Assembly (NCBI RefSeq): GCF_000246855.1
Contig: NC_016609.1
Span: 1,426,001-1,490,000 of the forward strand
Origin: Niastella koreensis GR20-10
GTDB lineage: Bacteria > Bacteroidota > Bacteroidia > Chitinophagales > Chitinophagaceae
Direction: 5' to 3'
DNA: 64,000 nt
A model generated the notes under the pieces. The model saw nothing but the letters and a program-made list of their open reading frames with translations. It did not search any database and was not told the origin of the DNA. Every line of letters begins with the position of its first letter. Position 1 is the stretch's first letter. The position numbers and the translations under genes are program-made. Positions 35,179 through 45,851 of this stretch are shown piece by piece.

Positions 35179-37605
35179 TTACTCATTTTTTAAACTCTTC
35201 ACCGGGTTCGACATTGCCGCTTTAATGGTCTGGAAGCTTACTGTTACAACAGCTATCAATGCGGCCGTTACACCGGCCATAATAAACACCCACCAGCTTA
35301 TATCGGTACGATAGGCGAAGTCCTGCAACCAGCTGTGCATAAACCACCAGGCCAGTGGAAAGGCTATAACAGCTGCAACGATCACCAGCTTCAAAAAATC
35401 TTTCGACAGCATGGCGGTTATATTACTCACGGTGGCGCCCAGTACTTTTCTGATCCCGATCTCTTTGGTGCGTTGTTCAGCCGCATACGCTGCCAGTCCA
35501 AACAAACCTAAACAGGCAATTAAGATAGCCAGCGTGGAGAAGGAAATAGCAATAACGCCCATCCGTTGTTCACTTTTGTAAAGATTGTTGAAGTCTTCAT
35601 CCATGAACGTATAATTGAATGGCTGACCCGGTGCCAGGTCCTTATACAATTGTTCAATTTGATTTACCAGGTGGGGAATATTGGTACTGCTGATGCGGAT
35701 GGCGGTGTTGCCGGGGTCTTCACCCCACATCAGTGCAAGCGGGGTAACCTGCTGCCTGAAGCTGCTGAAATTAAAATCCTTTACAATGCCAATGATATGA
35801 AGGGTAGAAACATTTTTTGGGTTGTTTATATCACTGATGTAATACAGGTTTTTACCAATGGGGTCTTTAAACCCATACATTTTTGCAGCCGATTCATTAA
35901 TGATGATGCCCGTGGAGTCTGTTGGAAATTCCAGGGAATAATTCCGCCCGGTTGCCAGTTGCATACCAAGTGTTGGAATATATTGTTCGTCTACATACCA
36001 GGTTTGCATGCTTACAGCCTTTTTCTGATCCAGCGTTGGGTCGGCAAAAACCGGGTTGTCATTGCGCCAACCATTAGTGGGCAGGTAACCTGTCATAGTA
36101 GCGTCTTCAACGCCGGAAATTTTTACCACTTCTTTCCTGAATGTTTTTGCTTTATTGCCCAACGGCGAAGTGTTATGTAACACCAATACCTGCTCCCGGT
36201 TAAAGCCGGTTTTATGTGATTGAATAAAATTGAGTTGTTTATAGATCACCAGGGTGGCAATGATCAGGATAATAGAAATGGCAAACTGAAACACCACCAG
36301 CCCGCTGCGTAACCAGCTTGTTTTAAAACCTGCTGCGAGTTTGCCTTTAATAACCTGGATGGGTTTAAAGGATGACAGATAAAAAGCCGGATAGCTGCCG
36401 GCCAGCAAACCGGTTATTAAAACCATTAGTAACAGCATAGGTATTAGCCATGGGCTCGAGAACAGGTTGAGTTTAATTTCTTTTGCCGCCAGGTGATTGA
36501 ATGTTGGCAGCATTACGAAGGTAAGCGCCAGGGCCAGTACCAGAGCAAGACAACTGATCAGGATGCTTTCGGTCAAAAACTGTTTTACCAGGTTACCCTT
36601 TAATGAACCCAACACTTTGCGTACACCTACTTCGCGGGCACGGTTAGCCGAGCGTGCGGTAGACAGGTTCATGAAGTTCACACACGCGATCAGTAATATG
36701 AAAAAGGCAATAGCCGAAAAAATATACACATATTGGATACTACTGTTGGGACCTAACTCGGCTTCTTTATCTGAGTGCAGGTGAATACTGGTAAGGGGGG
36801 TGAGGGAATGTTTCTCGAAGTTCCCGCTTTTCTTAAAATCGGTGAGGTTGATAGACATAAACTGCATTACCTGCGGACCAACATATTTTTCAACCAGCAG
36901 ATCAAATTGTGCTTCCAGCTTTTTGGGATCAGCGCCTTCCTTTAATACGATGTAGGTGTTAAAGTTGTTGCTTAACCAGTTGTTACGCCGGCTTTCTTCG
37001 AGCGTATTCATGGATACAAAGAAGTCGTAATTGAAATGTGACTGCGCCGGAACGTCTTTGATAACGCCGGTGATCTTATAATTATCCCGGTTGTTGACGA
37101 TGAAACTTTTGCCAACTGCCTGGGTGGTGTTAAAATATTTATACGCCGTGGTTTCTGTGATCACCATGCTGTTGGGTTCCTGCAAAGCTGTTTGCGGATC
37201 GCCATCGATCATGGGCAGGGTGAATACATCAAAAAGACTGGCATCGGCATATATTACATGGTCTTCCTGTACGTTCTCATTTCCTTTTCTTAACAATAAT
37301 CCGCCTCTTTCCCTGAAACGTACATACTGTTCTACCTGCGGGTAATCTTTTTTCAGGGTTGCACCCATTGGGTCCGGCGCCACTGCCAATATAAAATGGT
37401 TACCCCCGAATTTGATCTCGCCATCCACCCGGTAAATGCGATCGGCTTTTTTGTTATAACGATCGTAGCTCAACTCATCCAGCACAAACAGCATAATGAG
37501 CAAACAGGTAGCCAGGCCAATGGCCAACCCGATAATGTTGATAGCCGAAAAGCCCTTGCTTTTCCAAAGATTTCGTAAAGCTATCTTTATATAGTTCTTA
37601 AACAT
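35179..37605 (-). CDS. FtsX/MacB-type ABC permease 4 of the cluster
   Basis: The 808-residue permease begins MFKNYIKIALRNLWKSKGFS, followed by TM1 (about 20-42). A MacB-type periplasmic core domain (45-275), a first FtsX helix block (285-410), a second periplasmic domain (430-650) and a second FtsX block (680-800) follow. RAREVGVRKVLGSLKGN and RTKEIGIRKVLGATVSN mark the two FtsX repeats; it ends SNPVKSLKNE. These permeases use ATP to drive periplasmic movements that push substrates (peptides, lipoproteins, antibiotics) outward. It is the most distal of four tandem paralogues. A 123-base gap with an inverted repeat separates it from the preceding permease gene. Confidence 0.93.
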   Translation of the reverse strand: MFKNYIKIALRNLWKSKGFSAINIIGLAIGLATCLLIMLFVLDELSYDRYNKKADRIYRVDGEIKFGGNHFILAVAPDPMGATLKKDYPQVEQYVRFRERGGLLLRKGNENVQEDHVIYADASLFDVFTLPMIDGDPQTALQEPNSMVITETTAYKYFNTTQAVGKSFIVNNRDNYKITGVIKDVPAQSHFNYDFFVSMNTLEESRRNNWLSNNFNTYIVLKEGADPKKLEAQFDLLVEKYVGPQVMQFMSINLTDFKKSGNFEKHSLTPLTSIHLHSDKEAELGPNSSIQYVYIFSAIAFFILLIACVNFMNLSTARSANRAREVGVRKVLGSLKGNLVKQFLTESILISCLALVLALALTFVMLPTFNHLAAKEIKLNLFSSPWLIPMLLLMVLITGLLAGSYPAFYLSSFKPIQVIKGKLAAGFKTSWLRSGLVVFQFAISIILIIATLVIYKQLNFIQSHKTGFNREQVLVLHNTSPLGNKAKTFRKEVVKISGVEDATMTGYLPTNGWRNDNPVFADPTLDQKKAVSMQTWYVDEQYIPTLGMQLATGRNYSLEFPTDSTGIIINESAAKMYGFKDPIGKNLYYISDINNPKNVSTLHIIGIVKDFNFSSFRQQVTPLALMWGEDPGNTAIRISSTNIPHLVNQIEQLYKDLAPGQPFNYTFMDEDFNNLYKSEQRMGVIAISFSTLAILIACLGLFGLAAYAAEQRTKEIGIRKVLGATVSNITAMLSKDFLKLVIVAAVIAFPLAWWFMHSWLQDFAYRTDISWWVFIMAGVTAALIAVVTVSFQTIKAAMSNPVKSLKNE

Positions 37606-37655
37606 AACTCAGTGTTATTTATTCTATAAATGAGGCACCTGTTTTCATAAGGGCC

Positions 37656-37724
37656 GTTGCAGGTTTCAGGTTTCAAGGTTTTATTTGTTCTTATTCCCTG
37701 TAACCTGGAACTTGAAACCTGTAA
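37656..37724. repeat. GGTTTCAGGTTTCAAGG / CCTGGAACTTGAAACC inverted repeat, spacer 3
   Basis: The left arm (37656-37679) and right arm (37698-37724) are inverse strings of 7-8-bp words (AGGTTTC, CTGGAAC, GAAACCTG). It lies between permeases 3 and 4 of the export cluster. The same pair design occurs at 40195-40261 and 46067-46124. Confidence 0.75.
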
Positions 37725-37728
37725 CGCT

Positions 37729-40140
37729 CTACTCGCTTCTCAATGCTTTCACGGGGTTGGCCAATGCGGCTTTAATGGCTTTATAGCCCACCGTTATCCA
37801 GGCTATGGCTACGGAGCCCACTATAGCGCTGACAAAGAACCAGATGCTTAATGGAACCCGGTATACAAAATTATTCAGCCAGTTATGCATCATGTACCAG
37901 GCCACCGGTACTGATATAAAGAATGAGATAATGATAAGAACCGTAAACTCTTTTGAGAACAATTGGAGCAAACTGGTAACAGAAGCGCCCAGTACTTTTC
38001 TGATGCCCACTTCTTTTGTTTTTTGCACCGCCATAAATGAAACCAGTCCGTATAAACCCAGGCAGGAGATGAAAATAGCCAGGCCCGCAAAGATCTTATA
38101 CAACAGTGATAGCTGTTCTTCCTGCTGGTAAAAGCGGGCAATGTTTTCATCAAAGAATTGTGACGAAAAGGCATACTCAGGGTAAAAACGATCCCAGGTT
38201 TTTTCAATGGCCTCCTTTGTACCGGCCAGTTGCCCGGTGCGGATCCTGATGCCTGTACAGGCATAGAATGCTTTACGGGTAGTAATAACAATCGGCTTGA
38301 TGTCTTCCCGCAGGGAACTGGTTTTGAAATCTTTTATAACGCCTACTATCGGGTACCACTGGTTGCGGCCAATACGAATGGTTTTACCGATCACATCATT
38401 GAGGTTTCTTATCCCCAGCTTATTTACCAGTGTTTCGTTTATCACAACTTCGCGCATGGTATCGCTTTCTGCCTGAATGCGTCCGGCCAGCAGTTGCAGG
38501 CCAAAAGTTTTGAAATAATCGGGATCGGTAAACTTCAGCGAGATCTGAAATTTTTCATCCGGCTGGTGGTTATAGGCAAAGTTGGTTGACCATAAGTTAT
38601 CGGAAGATGGGGCGTCGTTGTTTAAACTTACCGACTGTACACCCGGTATCTGCAACAGCTGCTGTTTAAATGCAGTTTGTTTGGAAAGCGATACACTGTC
38701 AGATTTTCCGTTCAGGATCAATACGCCTTCTTTATCAAAGCCAAGATCGGCTTTGCTTATAAAGTTCATCTGACTGATGGCAACAGCGGTAGCAATGATC
38801 AGGATCTGTGAAATGGTGAACTGCATTATTACCAGCCCCCGGCGCAAAGATACCCCGCGTACACCTGCCGTTACCATTTTGTTCTTCAGTGCGGTGATGG
38901 GGTTGTATTTGGAAAGCACCAAAGAAGGATACAAGCCAGCCAGCAGCGTAACTAAGATGCCCATGCCAATTACCATACTTATGGTTTGGGAGGTAAACAA
39001 ACTCAATGATTCCTGTATGGAGGCGATGTGTTTGATATAAGGCAGCGCCAACCAGGCAAAGCCCAGGGATACAATAATAGAGATACTTACGATTACCGAA
39101 GTTTCGCTCATGATCTGGCCAAATAACTGCTTGCGGTTACCACCCAGTACTTTTCTGATGCCTACTTCCTTTGAGCGGTTAACCGATAAGGCGGTTGACA
39201 GGTTTACGAAATTCACACAGGCCATCAGGATGATGAAAATGCCTATAAGCAACAACGTAAGCAGGGTTGATTTACTGGTTATATGATCGCCGAAGGTTGC
39301 AAACCGGCGGTCGAAATGCATGTCGCGTAATGGCTGTAGTGAATTTGTTTTTATGGAAGTGTTGCTTAAAACACTGTAATGATTTTTACTGAATTGTAAC
39401 AGGCCCTTGTTAACGTCTTCCATTTCTACCCCGGGTGGCAGCAGGGCAAAAATGTTGAAGTTGCTGGATGTGGTATTCCAGATATCAAAATGGTTATACG
39501 ATTTACCATAGCGCTCAAGCGTTACATAGGAGATCAATACCGATAAAGGCAGGTCGGAGTTGACGGGCGTATTTTTCACGATCCCACTAATTCTTAAGGG
39601 AACCAGGTTATCGAGCAGCACCGTTTTTCCCATTGCTTCCTGCCAGGAGTTGAAATATTTAAGGGCGGTTTTTTCATCCAGAGCTACATTGTTGGGATCT
39701 TTTAGTATTGCCGGACTGCCGGCGAGCCATTCGTATTTCAATACATTGAACACCTGCGGTTCTGAAAAAAAGATGCCAGTTTCCTGGATAAACTTATTAC
39801 CAATTTCATTTTTACCGGAAGGAACCGTGACCTGGCTTCCATAGGAAGATTCCAGGGCGCCAAATTGGATATGTGGAAATTCATTCCGCAAGGCTGCCAG
39901 TGCCGGCACCGGAATGCCGGAGTTATAGGTTATGTCCTTGTCGAATTTATCCTGTGTTACTACCCGGTAGATGCGGTTGTAATTGGGTTGAAAGGTATCG
40001 TAACTCAATTCGTACTTCACTACAATGAATACGAGCAGGCTGGCGGCCATGCCAATGGACAGGCCGGTTATATTTATAAGGGAGAATGCTTTATTGCGTA
40101 CAATGCTTCTCCATGCGGTTTTGAGATAGTTTTTTAGCAT
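37729..40140 (-). CDS. FtsX/MacB-type ABC permease 3 of the cluster
   Basis: The 803-residue permease starts MLKNYLKTAWRSIVRNKAFS. TM1 is at about 20-42, the first MacB-type periplasmic domain at 45-270, the first FtsX block near 285-405 (RSKEVGIRKVLGGNRKQ), the second periplasmic domain at about 430-640, and the last helices at 680-795 (KTKEVGIRKVLGASVTS), ending ANPVKALRSE. It is a paralogue of its neighbours, with the same double-FtsX layout. Its stop codon adjoins the D-type repeat. Confidence 0.93.
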   Translation of the reverse strand: MLKNYLKTAWRSIVRNKAFSLINITGLSIGMAASLLVFIVVKYELSYDTFQPNYNRIYRVVTQDKFDKDITYNSGIPVPALAALRNEFPHIQFGALESSYGSQVTVPSGKNEIGNKFIQETGIFFSEPQVFNVLKYEWLAGSPAILKDPNNVALDEKTALKYFNSWQEAMGKTVLLDNLVPLRISGIVKNTPVNSDLPLSVLISYVTLERYGKSYNHFDIWNTTSSNFNIFALLPPGVEMEDVNKGLLQFSKNHYSVLSNTSIKTNSLQPLRDMHFDRRFATFGDHITSKSTLLTLLLIGIFIILMACVNFVNLSTALSVNRSKEVGIRKVLGGNRKQLFGQIMSETSVIVSISIIVSLGFAWLALPYIKHIASIQESLSLFTSQTISMVIGMGILVTLLAGLYPSLVLSKYNPITALKNKMVTAGVRGVSLRRGLVIMQFTISQILIIATAVAISQMNFISKADLGFDKEGVLILNGKSDSVSLSKQTAFKQQLLQIPGVQSVSLNNDAPSSDNLWSTNFAYNHQPDEKFQISLKFTDPDYFKTFGLQLLAGRIQAESDTMREVVINETLVNKLGIRNLNDVIGKTIRIGRNQWYPIVGVIKDFKTSSLREDIKPIVITTRKAFYACTGIRIRTGQLAGTKEAIEKTWDRFYPEYAFSSQFFDENIARFYQQEEQLSLLYKIFAGLAIFISCLGLYGLVSFMAVQKTKEVGIRKVLGASVTSLLQLFSKEFTVLIIISFFISVPVAWYMMHNWLNNFVYRVPLSIWFFVSAIVGSVAIAWITVGYKAIKAALANPVKALRSE

Positions 40141-40194
40141 AACTCGAGGTTATTAATTCTGTAATTCTGTACTACGTTTTCAAAAGAGACTGTG

Positions 40195-40261
40195 GCAGGT
40201 TGCATGTTACAGGTTTTAGGTTTTTATCCGTTTGCATTCCCTGCAACCTGGAACCTGTAAC
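40195..40261. repeat. CAGGTTGCATGTTACAGG / CCTGCAACCTGGAACC inverted repeat, spacer 2
   Basis: The left arm (40195-40222) and right arm (40240-40261) are inverse strings of GGTTxCA-type words. The right arm ends one base before the stop codon of permease 2. Second of three such pairs in the operon. Confidence 0.75.
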
Positions 40262-42640
40262 TTACTCTGTGCGTAAACTCTTCACCGGATTTGCCATTGC
40301 CGCTTTGAGCGCCTGAATACTGATGGTAATGAGAGCGATCAGCACGGCCAGGATGCCGGCGCCTGCAAATACCCACCAGCTAATAACAGTACGGTAAGCA
40401 AAATCGAGCAGCCATTTGTTCATCAGGTACCAGGCAATTGGTGCGGCAATAAAGAAAGAGATTATCACCAGTTTCAAAAACTCCTTCGATAACAGGTTGA
40501 TGATATTTGACACCGAAGCGCCCATCACTTTTCGGATGCCGATCTCCCGCGTGCGTTGCATGGTACTGTAAGATGCAAGCCCCAACAAGCCTAAGCAGGA
40601 GATGAAGATGGCCAGTACCGCAAAATCCAGGAACAGCCGGCCAAAGCGTTCTTCACTGCGGTATTGCCGGTCAAAGAATTCATCCATGAAATAATAGCTG
40701 AAGGGCCGGTTGGGGATCACTGTTTTAAATTCTTTTTCTATCGCTGCAATGGTAGCCTGGGTATTGGTGGGATTTACCTTTACTGATAATAACCCAAACC
40801 GGTTAAATTCTATGCGCATGGTCAATGGCTTGATGGGTGACTGCAGCGAATGGTAATGGAAATCTTTTATTACCCCAATGATCTGGCCTTCACGTCCCCA
40901 TTGCTTGAACCGTTTGCCAATGGCATCCTGCGGCGAATGGTATCCCAGGATCTTTACAGCTGCTTCGTTCAGGACCATTGCCTTGCTGGAGTCGGTTTTG
41001 TACGCCCGGTCAAATGGGCGGCCTGCCGCCATTTTTATATCATATAATGGAATGTAATCGAAGTCTACAAAATACAGATCGAGATTAGCGATCTGCAGAT
41101 CGCCCTTTACATTTTCTACTTCTGAGTAAGCACCCTGGTGACCGCTACCCGGTACGCTGCCTGATAAGGTAGTGGCTTTTACATTTGGTAAGTTGGCTAC
41201 CAGCTTTTGAAAGGTTTGCGTATTGTTGTCGCCGTTGGTATCCACCACCAGCACCTGGTCTTTTTTGAAGCCAAGATCGCGGCTGCGCATAAATTGCATT
41301 TGCCGGTACACGATAATGGTGCCAATGATCAATGCGGTAGAAATGGCAAATTGCGTAATAACAAGACTCTTGCGTAAAATGCTTCCTTTGGCGCCGGTAG
41401 CAAACCGGCCTTTTAAAACCATAATGGGTTTAAAAGAAGACAAGATAAATGCCGGATAAATACCCGCCAGTAAACCAATGAGGAGGGCTATACCCAATAA
41501 CAGGAACAATAAGCCAATATTTGAGAAGATGCCGGTGCTGATGATCTTTCCTGCCAGTTCGTTGAATGATGAAAGCAGCAGGGAAGAAAGCCCCAGCGTT
41601 AACAGGAAGGAGATCAGGCAGATGATCACCGACTCGCCTATAAACTGACGCGCCAGTTGACCGCGTACGGCGCCGGCTACTTTTCTTATGCCCACTTCTT
41701 TTGCGCGTTCCGAGGCTCTTGCTGTAGTAAGATTAATGAAATTGATACAGGCAATAACAAGAATGAATATGGCAATGATGGAAAATACATACACATTCAT
41801 CATGTTGCCTTTTGATCCGTCGCGTGTCGACTTCAGGTAAACATCTTTCAACGGTTCCAGCAACAGGGTAGGGAACATCTGCATTTTCTTCATCTCTGTC
41901 CCATTCCATTTATCGAGGAAGGCCGGAAATTTCTTTTGTAATGCCTGGGCGTTGCTGCCGTGTTTAAGCAGCACATAGGTTAGCGCTCCATAGTTACCCC
42001 ATTCATCGTCTATCCCTTTTTCAAACACCCGGGTAATGGTGTTCATTGACAGCACAAGGTCGCTTTTTATCAGCGTGTTTTCTGGCATGTCTTTCATTAC
42101 CCCGGTAACGATTGCCGGCTTTCCTTCACCGGTAATCAATAAAGTTTTACCCATGGGGTCTTCTTTCCCAAAGTATTTTTTAGCGGCAGTTTCTGATAAC
42201 ACAATACTAAAGGGTTGCGACAATGCCGTGTGCGGGTCGCCTTTCAATAAGGGGAAACCAAAGATGTTGAAGAAAGCGGAGTCTGCCCAGATGGCGTCAT
42301 CTTCATTGAACTTGATGTCGCCTTTTCGTACCAGCAAATTATCATAGTTCACCCGGGTGAATGCTTCTACCTCGGGTAAATCATATTGCAGGTGCGGTCC
42401 TACCGCCCATGCGGGTCCGCTGGGATAAACGGTTTCCGACGGTGTTCTCAGGTCGGCTACCATCCGGTAAATGCGGTCGGCCCTGGGATGAAATTTATCG
42501 TAACTCAATTCAAACCGTACATACAGGAATATGAGCAAACAGGCGGTCATGCCAACGGTTAACCCCATTATATTGATAAAGGAGAAAACCCGGTGACGCC
42601 AAAGGTTCCTGAATGCAATTTTGAAATAATTTTTTAGCAT
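40262..42640 (-). CDS. FtsX/MacB-type ABC permease 2 of the cluster
   Basis: The 792-residue permease starts MLKNYFKIAFRNLWRHRVFS and has the same double MacB-domain/FtsX layout: TM1 about 20-42, first FtsX block with RAKEVGIRKVAGAVRGQ, second with RTREIGIRKVMGASVSN, ending ANPVKSLRTE. The gap to permease 1 is only 10 bases, so these two are tightly coupled in translation. The duplicated permeases differ most in their periplasmic domains, which would fit different cargo. Confidence 0.93.
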   Translation of the reverse strand: MLKNYFKIAFRNLWRHRVFSFINIMGLTVGMTACLLIFLYVRFELSYDKFHPRADRIYRMVADLRTPSETVYPSGPAWAVGPHLQYDLPEVEAFTRVNYDNLLVRKGDIKFNEDDAIWADSAFFNIFGFPLLKGDPHTALSQPFSIVLSETAAKKYFGKEDPMGKTLLITGEGKPAIVTGVMKDMPENTLIKSDLVLSMNTITRVFEKGIDDEWGNYGALTYVLLKHGSNAQALQKKFPAFLDKWNGTEMKKMQMFPTLLLEPLKDVYLKSTRDGSKGNMMNVYVFSIIAIFILVIACINFINLTTARASERAKEVGIRKVAGAVRGQLARQFIGESVIICLISFLLTLGLSSLLLSSFNELAGKIISTGIFSNIGLLFLLLGIALLIGLLAGIYPAFILSSFKPIMVLKGRFATGAKGSILRKSLVITQFAISTALIIGTIIVYRQMQFMRSRDLGFKKDQVLVVDTNGDNNTQTFQKLVANLPNVKATTLSGSVPGSGHQGAYSEVENVKGDLQIANLDLYFVDFDYIPLYDIKMAAGRPFDRAYKTDSSKAMVLNEAAVKILGYHSPQDAIGKRFKQWGREGQIIGVIKDFHYHSLQSPIKPLTMRIEFNRFGLLSVKVNPTNTQATIAAIEKEFKTVIPNRPFSYYFMDEFFDRQYRSEERFGRLFLDFAVLAIFISCLGLLGLASYSTMQRTREIGIRKVMGASVSNIINLLSKEFLKLVIISFFIAAPIAWYLMNKWLLDFAYRTVISWWVFAGAGILAVLIALITISIQALKAAMANPVKSLRTE

Positions 42641-42650
42641 ATGTTAGGTC

Positions 42651-45065
42651 TTATTCATTTCTTAACGCTTTCACCGGGTTCGCCATCGCTGCTTTTATGG
42701 CCTGTACACTTACGGTGGTAACGGCTACCAGTATGGCAAATGCGCCGGTTAGCACAAATACCCACGCCGTAATGTTTATTCGCCAGGCATAGGCCTGCAA
42801 CCAGTTGTGCATAATATACCAGGCGAGTGGAGCGGCTATCACCAACGCCACCGTTATCAGCTTTACAAATTCTTTCGACAACAAGCCCACTACCTGGGTT
42901 ACGGTTGCACCCAATACCTTGCGGATGCCGATCTCTTTGGTGCGGTTCACCGCAGCGAGGGCTGCCAGTCCGAACAAACCCAAACAGGCAAGGAAAATAG
43001 AGATGCCGCCAGCCCAGCCTGCGATGGAACTCCAGCGGGTTTCGTTTTTATAAAAGTTGTCGAATTTCTCGTCTACAAAACTGTATTCAAACGGCGCATC
43101 AGGCACCAGTTTCTTCCAGGTTTCGTTTAATACGGCCAGCTTACTGCGAAGGTCACCTGCCTGCAGGCGTACAAAAATGCGTGATGGCTCAAATGCAGCC
43201 GGCCGGTAAATTAGTTGCGGCCGCACTTTCTGGGTCAGGTCTTCAAAGTTGAAATTCCGCGTAACGCCAATGATGGTTTTGGTTCCCTGGTCGCCCTTTG
43301 CATTCAGGATTTGTGTGCCTATTGCTTTTTCGGGAGTGGTGCCTAAGATGGTTTGTACCAGGGCTTCGTTCACGATCACCGCATTGGTGCTGTCTGACGA
43401 AATAGCCGGGTTAAAGTTGCGCCCTGCTATCAGCGTCATGCCCATGGTGTTTAAATAATTATAATCGCCGGGATATTGAATAACGCCCTGGAGTTCGCCT
43501 TTGTAATCGCGAAAACCCGACCCCATTTGTCCCTCTCCTGCACCCAGCCCCATTTCTGAAGCTGTTATACCAGCAATACCTGTGCTGTTCTGAAGGGCTT
43601 GTTTATATAAAGGATATATTTTTTTATCAAGGTGCTCAGTATTGATCATCACCAGGTTCTCTTTATTGAGCCCGATATTTTTTGTGCGCATGTAGGCAAG
43701 CTGTTGCAGGATGATGATGGTTGAAATGATCAACCCGATGGATAGTACAAACTGCAGGGTTACCAGTGAGCGGGTGAACAGGTTGGAACCGCCTATGCGG
43801 ATCTTCTTTTTTAATACTTCTATGGGTTTGAAGGAAGACAATACCAGCGCGGGGTAACTGCCGGCCAGTAAGGCCACCAGGATAGTAAGCCCAATTAACA
43901 GCCAGGCTAATTCGGGAAAACGGTTGAGCGAAAAAGTTAATTCCCGGTCTGCCAGTTGATTGAACAATGGCAATAACAGGGAGGCCAGCAACAGTCCGGT
44001 AACGGCGGAGAGTATACTTAACAGAAAAGACTCTGCCAGGAATTGACTGATGAGTTGTTTACGCTGGCTGCCCATTACTTTGCGTACGCCTATTTCTTTG
44101 GCGCGGCCTGCAGAACGGCCAATGGCCAGTGTGGTAAAGTTGATGCAGGCAATCAGTAGCACGGCAGCTGCAATCGTAATCAATATCCACACATGCTTTG
44201 GTTCATTGCCGCCTTCAATGGTGGGGTTCATATGAATATCCCGGATCGGTTGCAGCCGGAAGCTTGCCTGTACATCTTCTCTTTCCTGCTTCTTTTTTGG
44301 TTTATAATCATCCGGGTAATACTTTCTTCTGAACAGATCGAGGCGATTGGGTTCACTGGCCAGCCGGCTGCCAGGTTTCAATTGCACAAAGGCCTGCATA
44401 CCGATGGTCATATACCAGTTGCTGTTGCTTTGTTGCACCATAGGATCATTGGCGATGTGCTCAAAGCTGCCCAGCAGGTTGAACTTTACCGAAGAGTTGG
44501 CCGGGAGATCTTCCGCCACGCCGCTGATAGTAAATAGTTCAAAGGCATTATTGGTTTTTAATTCCAGGGTTTTGCCCACTACATTGACGGTACCAAAATA
44601 TTGCAGGGCTTTTTCTCTGATTATTACAACCTGGTTAGGGTGTTGCAGTGCCGTTTGGGCATTGCCATATACAAGGGGAAACGTAAATACATTAAAGAAA
44701 GCCGTATCGGCATAGGTGATAGAGGTATGAAATACTTTGTTATCTGCTTTTACAAAACAATCGCTGCCTTTTAACCGCACTGCATATTCCACATCGGGAA
44801 AATCGCGTTTCATGGCCGGGGCAACCGGGGTATAAGCCCAGGCATAACCACCAGGTTCGCGTTTGCCGCCCTGCCACCATTCAACAATTCTGTAGATGCG
44901 GCCGGCATTTGTATGAAACCGGTCGTAGCTGAATTCATGCACTGTGTACAACAGGAACAAACTGAAGCAGGCGATGCCAACCGATAACCCAAAGATATTG
45001 ATGCCTGACAACACCTTCTGCTGCGCCAGGTTACGAAACGAGATCCTGATATAATGTTTTATCAT
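42651..45065 (-). CDS. FtsX/MacB-type ABC permease 1 of the cluster
   Basis: The start MIKHYIRISFRNLAQQKVLS (804 residues) aligns with its paralogues; an ATG 24 bases upstream would add eight residues with no counterpart in them. It has TM1, the first periplasmic domain (about 45-280), the first FtsX block (RAKEIGVRKVMGSQRKQ), the second periplasmic domain, and the last block (RTKEIGIRKVLGATVTQ), ending ANPVKALRNE. It follows the first ABC ATPase after 80 bases and is probably its main partner. Confidence 0.93.
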   Translation of the reverse strand: MIKHYIRISFRNLAQQKVLSGINIFGLSVGIACFSLFLLYTVHEFSYDRFHTNAGRIYRIVEWWQGGKREPGGYAWAYTPVAPAMKRDFPDVEYAVRLKGSDCFVKADNKVFHTSITYADTAFFNVFTFPLVYGNAQTALQHPNQVVIIREKALQYFGTVNVVGKTLELKTNNAFELFTISGVAEDLPANSSVKFNLLGSFEHIANDPMVQQSNSNWYMTIGMQAFVQLKPGSRLASEPNRLDLFRRKYYPDDYKPKKKQEREDVQASFRLQPIRDIHMNPTIEGGNEPKHVWILITIAAAVLLIACINFTTLAIGRSAGRAKEIGVRKVMGSQRKQLISQFLAESFLLSILSAVTGLLLASLLLPLFNQLADRELTFSLNRFPELAWLLIGLTILVALLAGSYPALVLSSFKPIEVLKKKIRIGGSNLFTRSLVTLQFVLSIGLIISTIIILQQLAYMRTKNIGLNKENLVMINTEHLDKKIYPLYKQALQNSTGIAGITASEMGLGAGEGQMGSGFRDYKGELQGVIQYPGDYNYLNTMGMTLIAGRNFNPAISSDSTNAVIVNEALVQTILGTTPEKAIGTQILNAKGDQGTKTIIGVTRNFNFEDLTQKVRPQLIYRPAAFEPSRIFVRLQAGDLRSKLAVLNETWKKLVPDAPFEYSFVDEKFDNFYKNETRWSSIAGWAGGISIFLACLGLFGLAALAAVNRTKEIGIRKVLGATVTQVVGLLSKEFVKLITVALVIAAPLAWYIMHNWLQAYAWRINITAWVFVLTGAFAILVAVTTVSVQAIKAAMANPVKALRNE

Positions 45066-45145
45066 GACAATGAGGAGGTTTGGCATCACCTTGCAGCAAG
45101 GTGATGGTGAACAGATAAATGAAGCAGTAAACTATACGGGACCTG

Positions 45146-45823
45146 CTACACCATTATGTTCTCTAACACGGTTTGTCCGTCGAGCATGCGAATGATACGA
45201 TGGCTGTACCGGGCATCGTGTTCACTGTGGGTAACCATGATGATGGTAGTGCCCTGTTCGTTCAGATCGGTTAACAGGGTCATCACTTCATTACCATTGC
45301 TGCTGTCGAGGTTACCTGTAGGCTCATCCGCCAATATCAGTTTGGGGTTGTTTACTACGGCACGGGCCACCGCTACACGTTGTTGCTGACCACCACTTAA
45401 TTGCTGGGGATAGTGGTTGCGGCGGTGCATGATCTGCATTTTATCGAGCACCTCTTCCACACGTTTTTTGCGATCGCCCGATTTAACACCGGTATAGATC
45501 AATGGCAATTCCACGTTTTCAAATACGGTGAGTTCATCAATCAGGTTAAAACTTTGGAAAACGAACCCGATATTATGTTTGCGCAAATCGGCGCGTTTGC
45601 GCTCATTAAAATTCGCCACTTCAATATTGTTGAACAAAAAGCTGCCGTTATCGGGATCGTCCAGCAAACCCAGGATATTCAGCAGGGTTGATTTGCCGCA
45701 ACCCGATGGACCCATAATGGCTACAAATTCACCTTCCTTAACATCTATGGAAATTTTGTTCAATGCTACGGTTTCAACCTCTTCGGTACGATAGATTTTT
45801 TCGAGATCCCGGATCTTTATCAT
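45146..45823 (-). CDS. ABC transporter ATPase, MacB/LolD type (first copy)
   Basis: The 225-residue protein carries all motifs intact: Walker A GPSGCGKST, Q-loop VFQSFNLIDELTVFENVE, signature LSGGQQQRVAVARA, Walker B LILADEPTGNL, switch VTHSE. This is the LolD/MacB type that pairs with FtsX-fold permeases. It lies between the small secreted peptide gene and permease 1. Compared with the second ATPase of the cluster it has the canonical Arg after the signature. Confidence 0.95.
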   Translation of the reverse strand: MIKIRDLEKIYRTEEVETVALNKISIDVKEGEFVAIMGPSGCGKSTLLNILGLLDDPDNGSFLFNNIEVANFNERKRADLRKHNIGFVFQSFNLIDELTVFENVELPLIYTGVKSGDRKKRVEEVLDKMQIMHRRNHYPQQLSGGQQQRVAVARAVVNNPKLILADEPTGNLDSSNGNEVMTLLTDLNEQGTTIIMVTHSEHDARYSHRIIRMLDGQTVLENIMV

Positions 45824-45851
45824 GTGTTGTATGGTTTGAAGTTATGAGTTG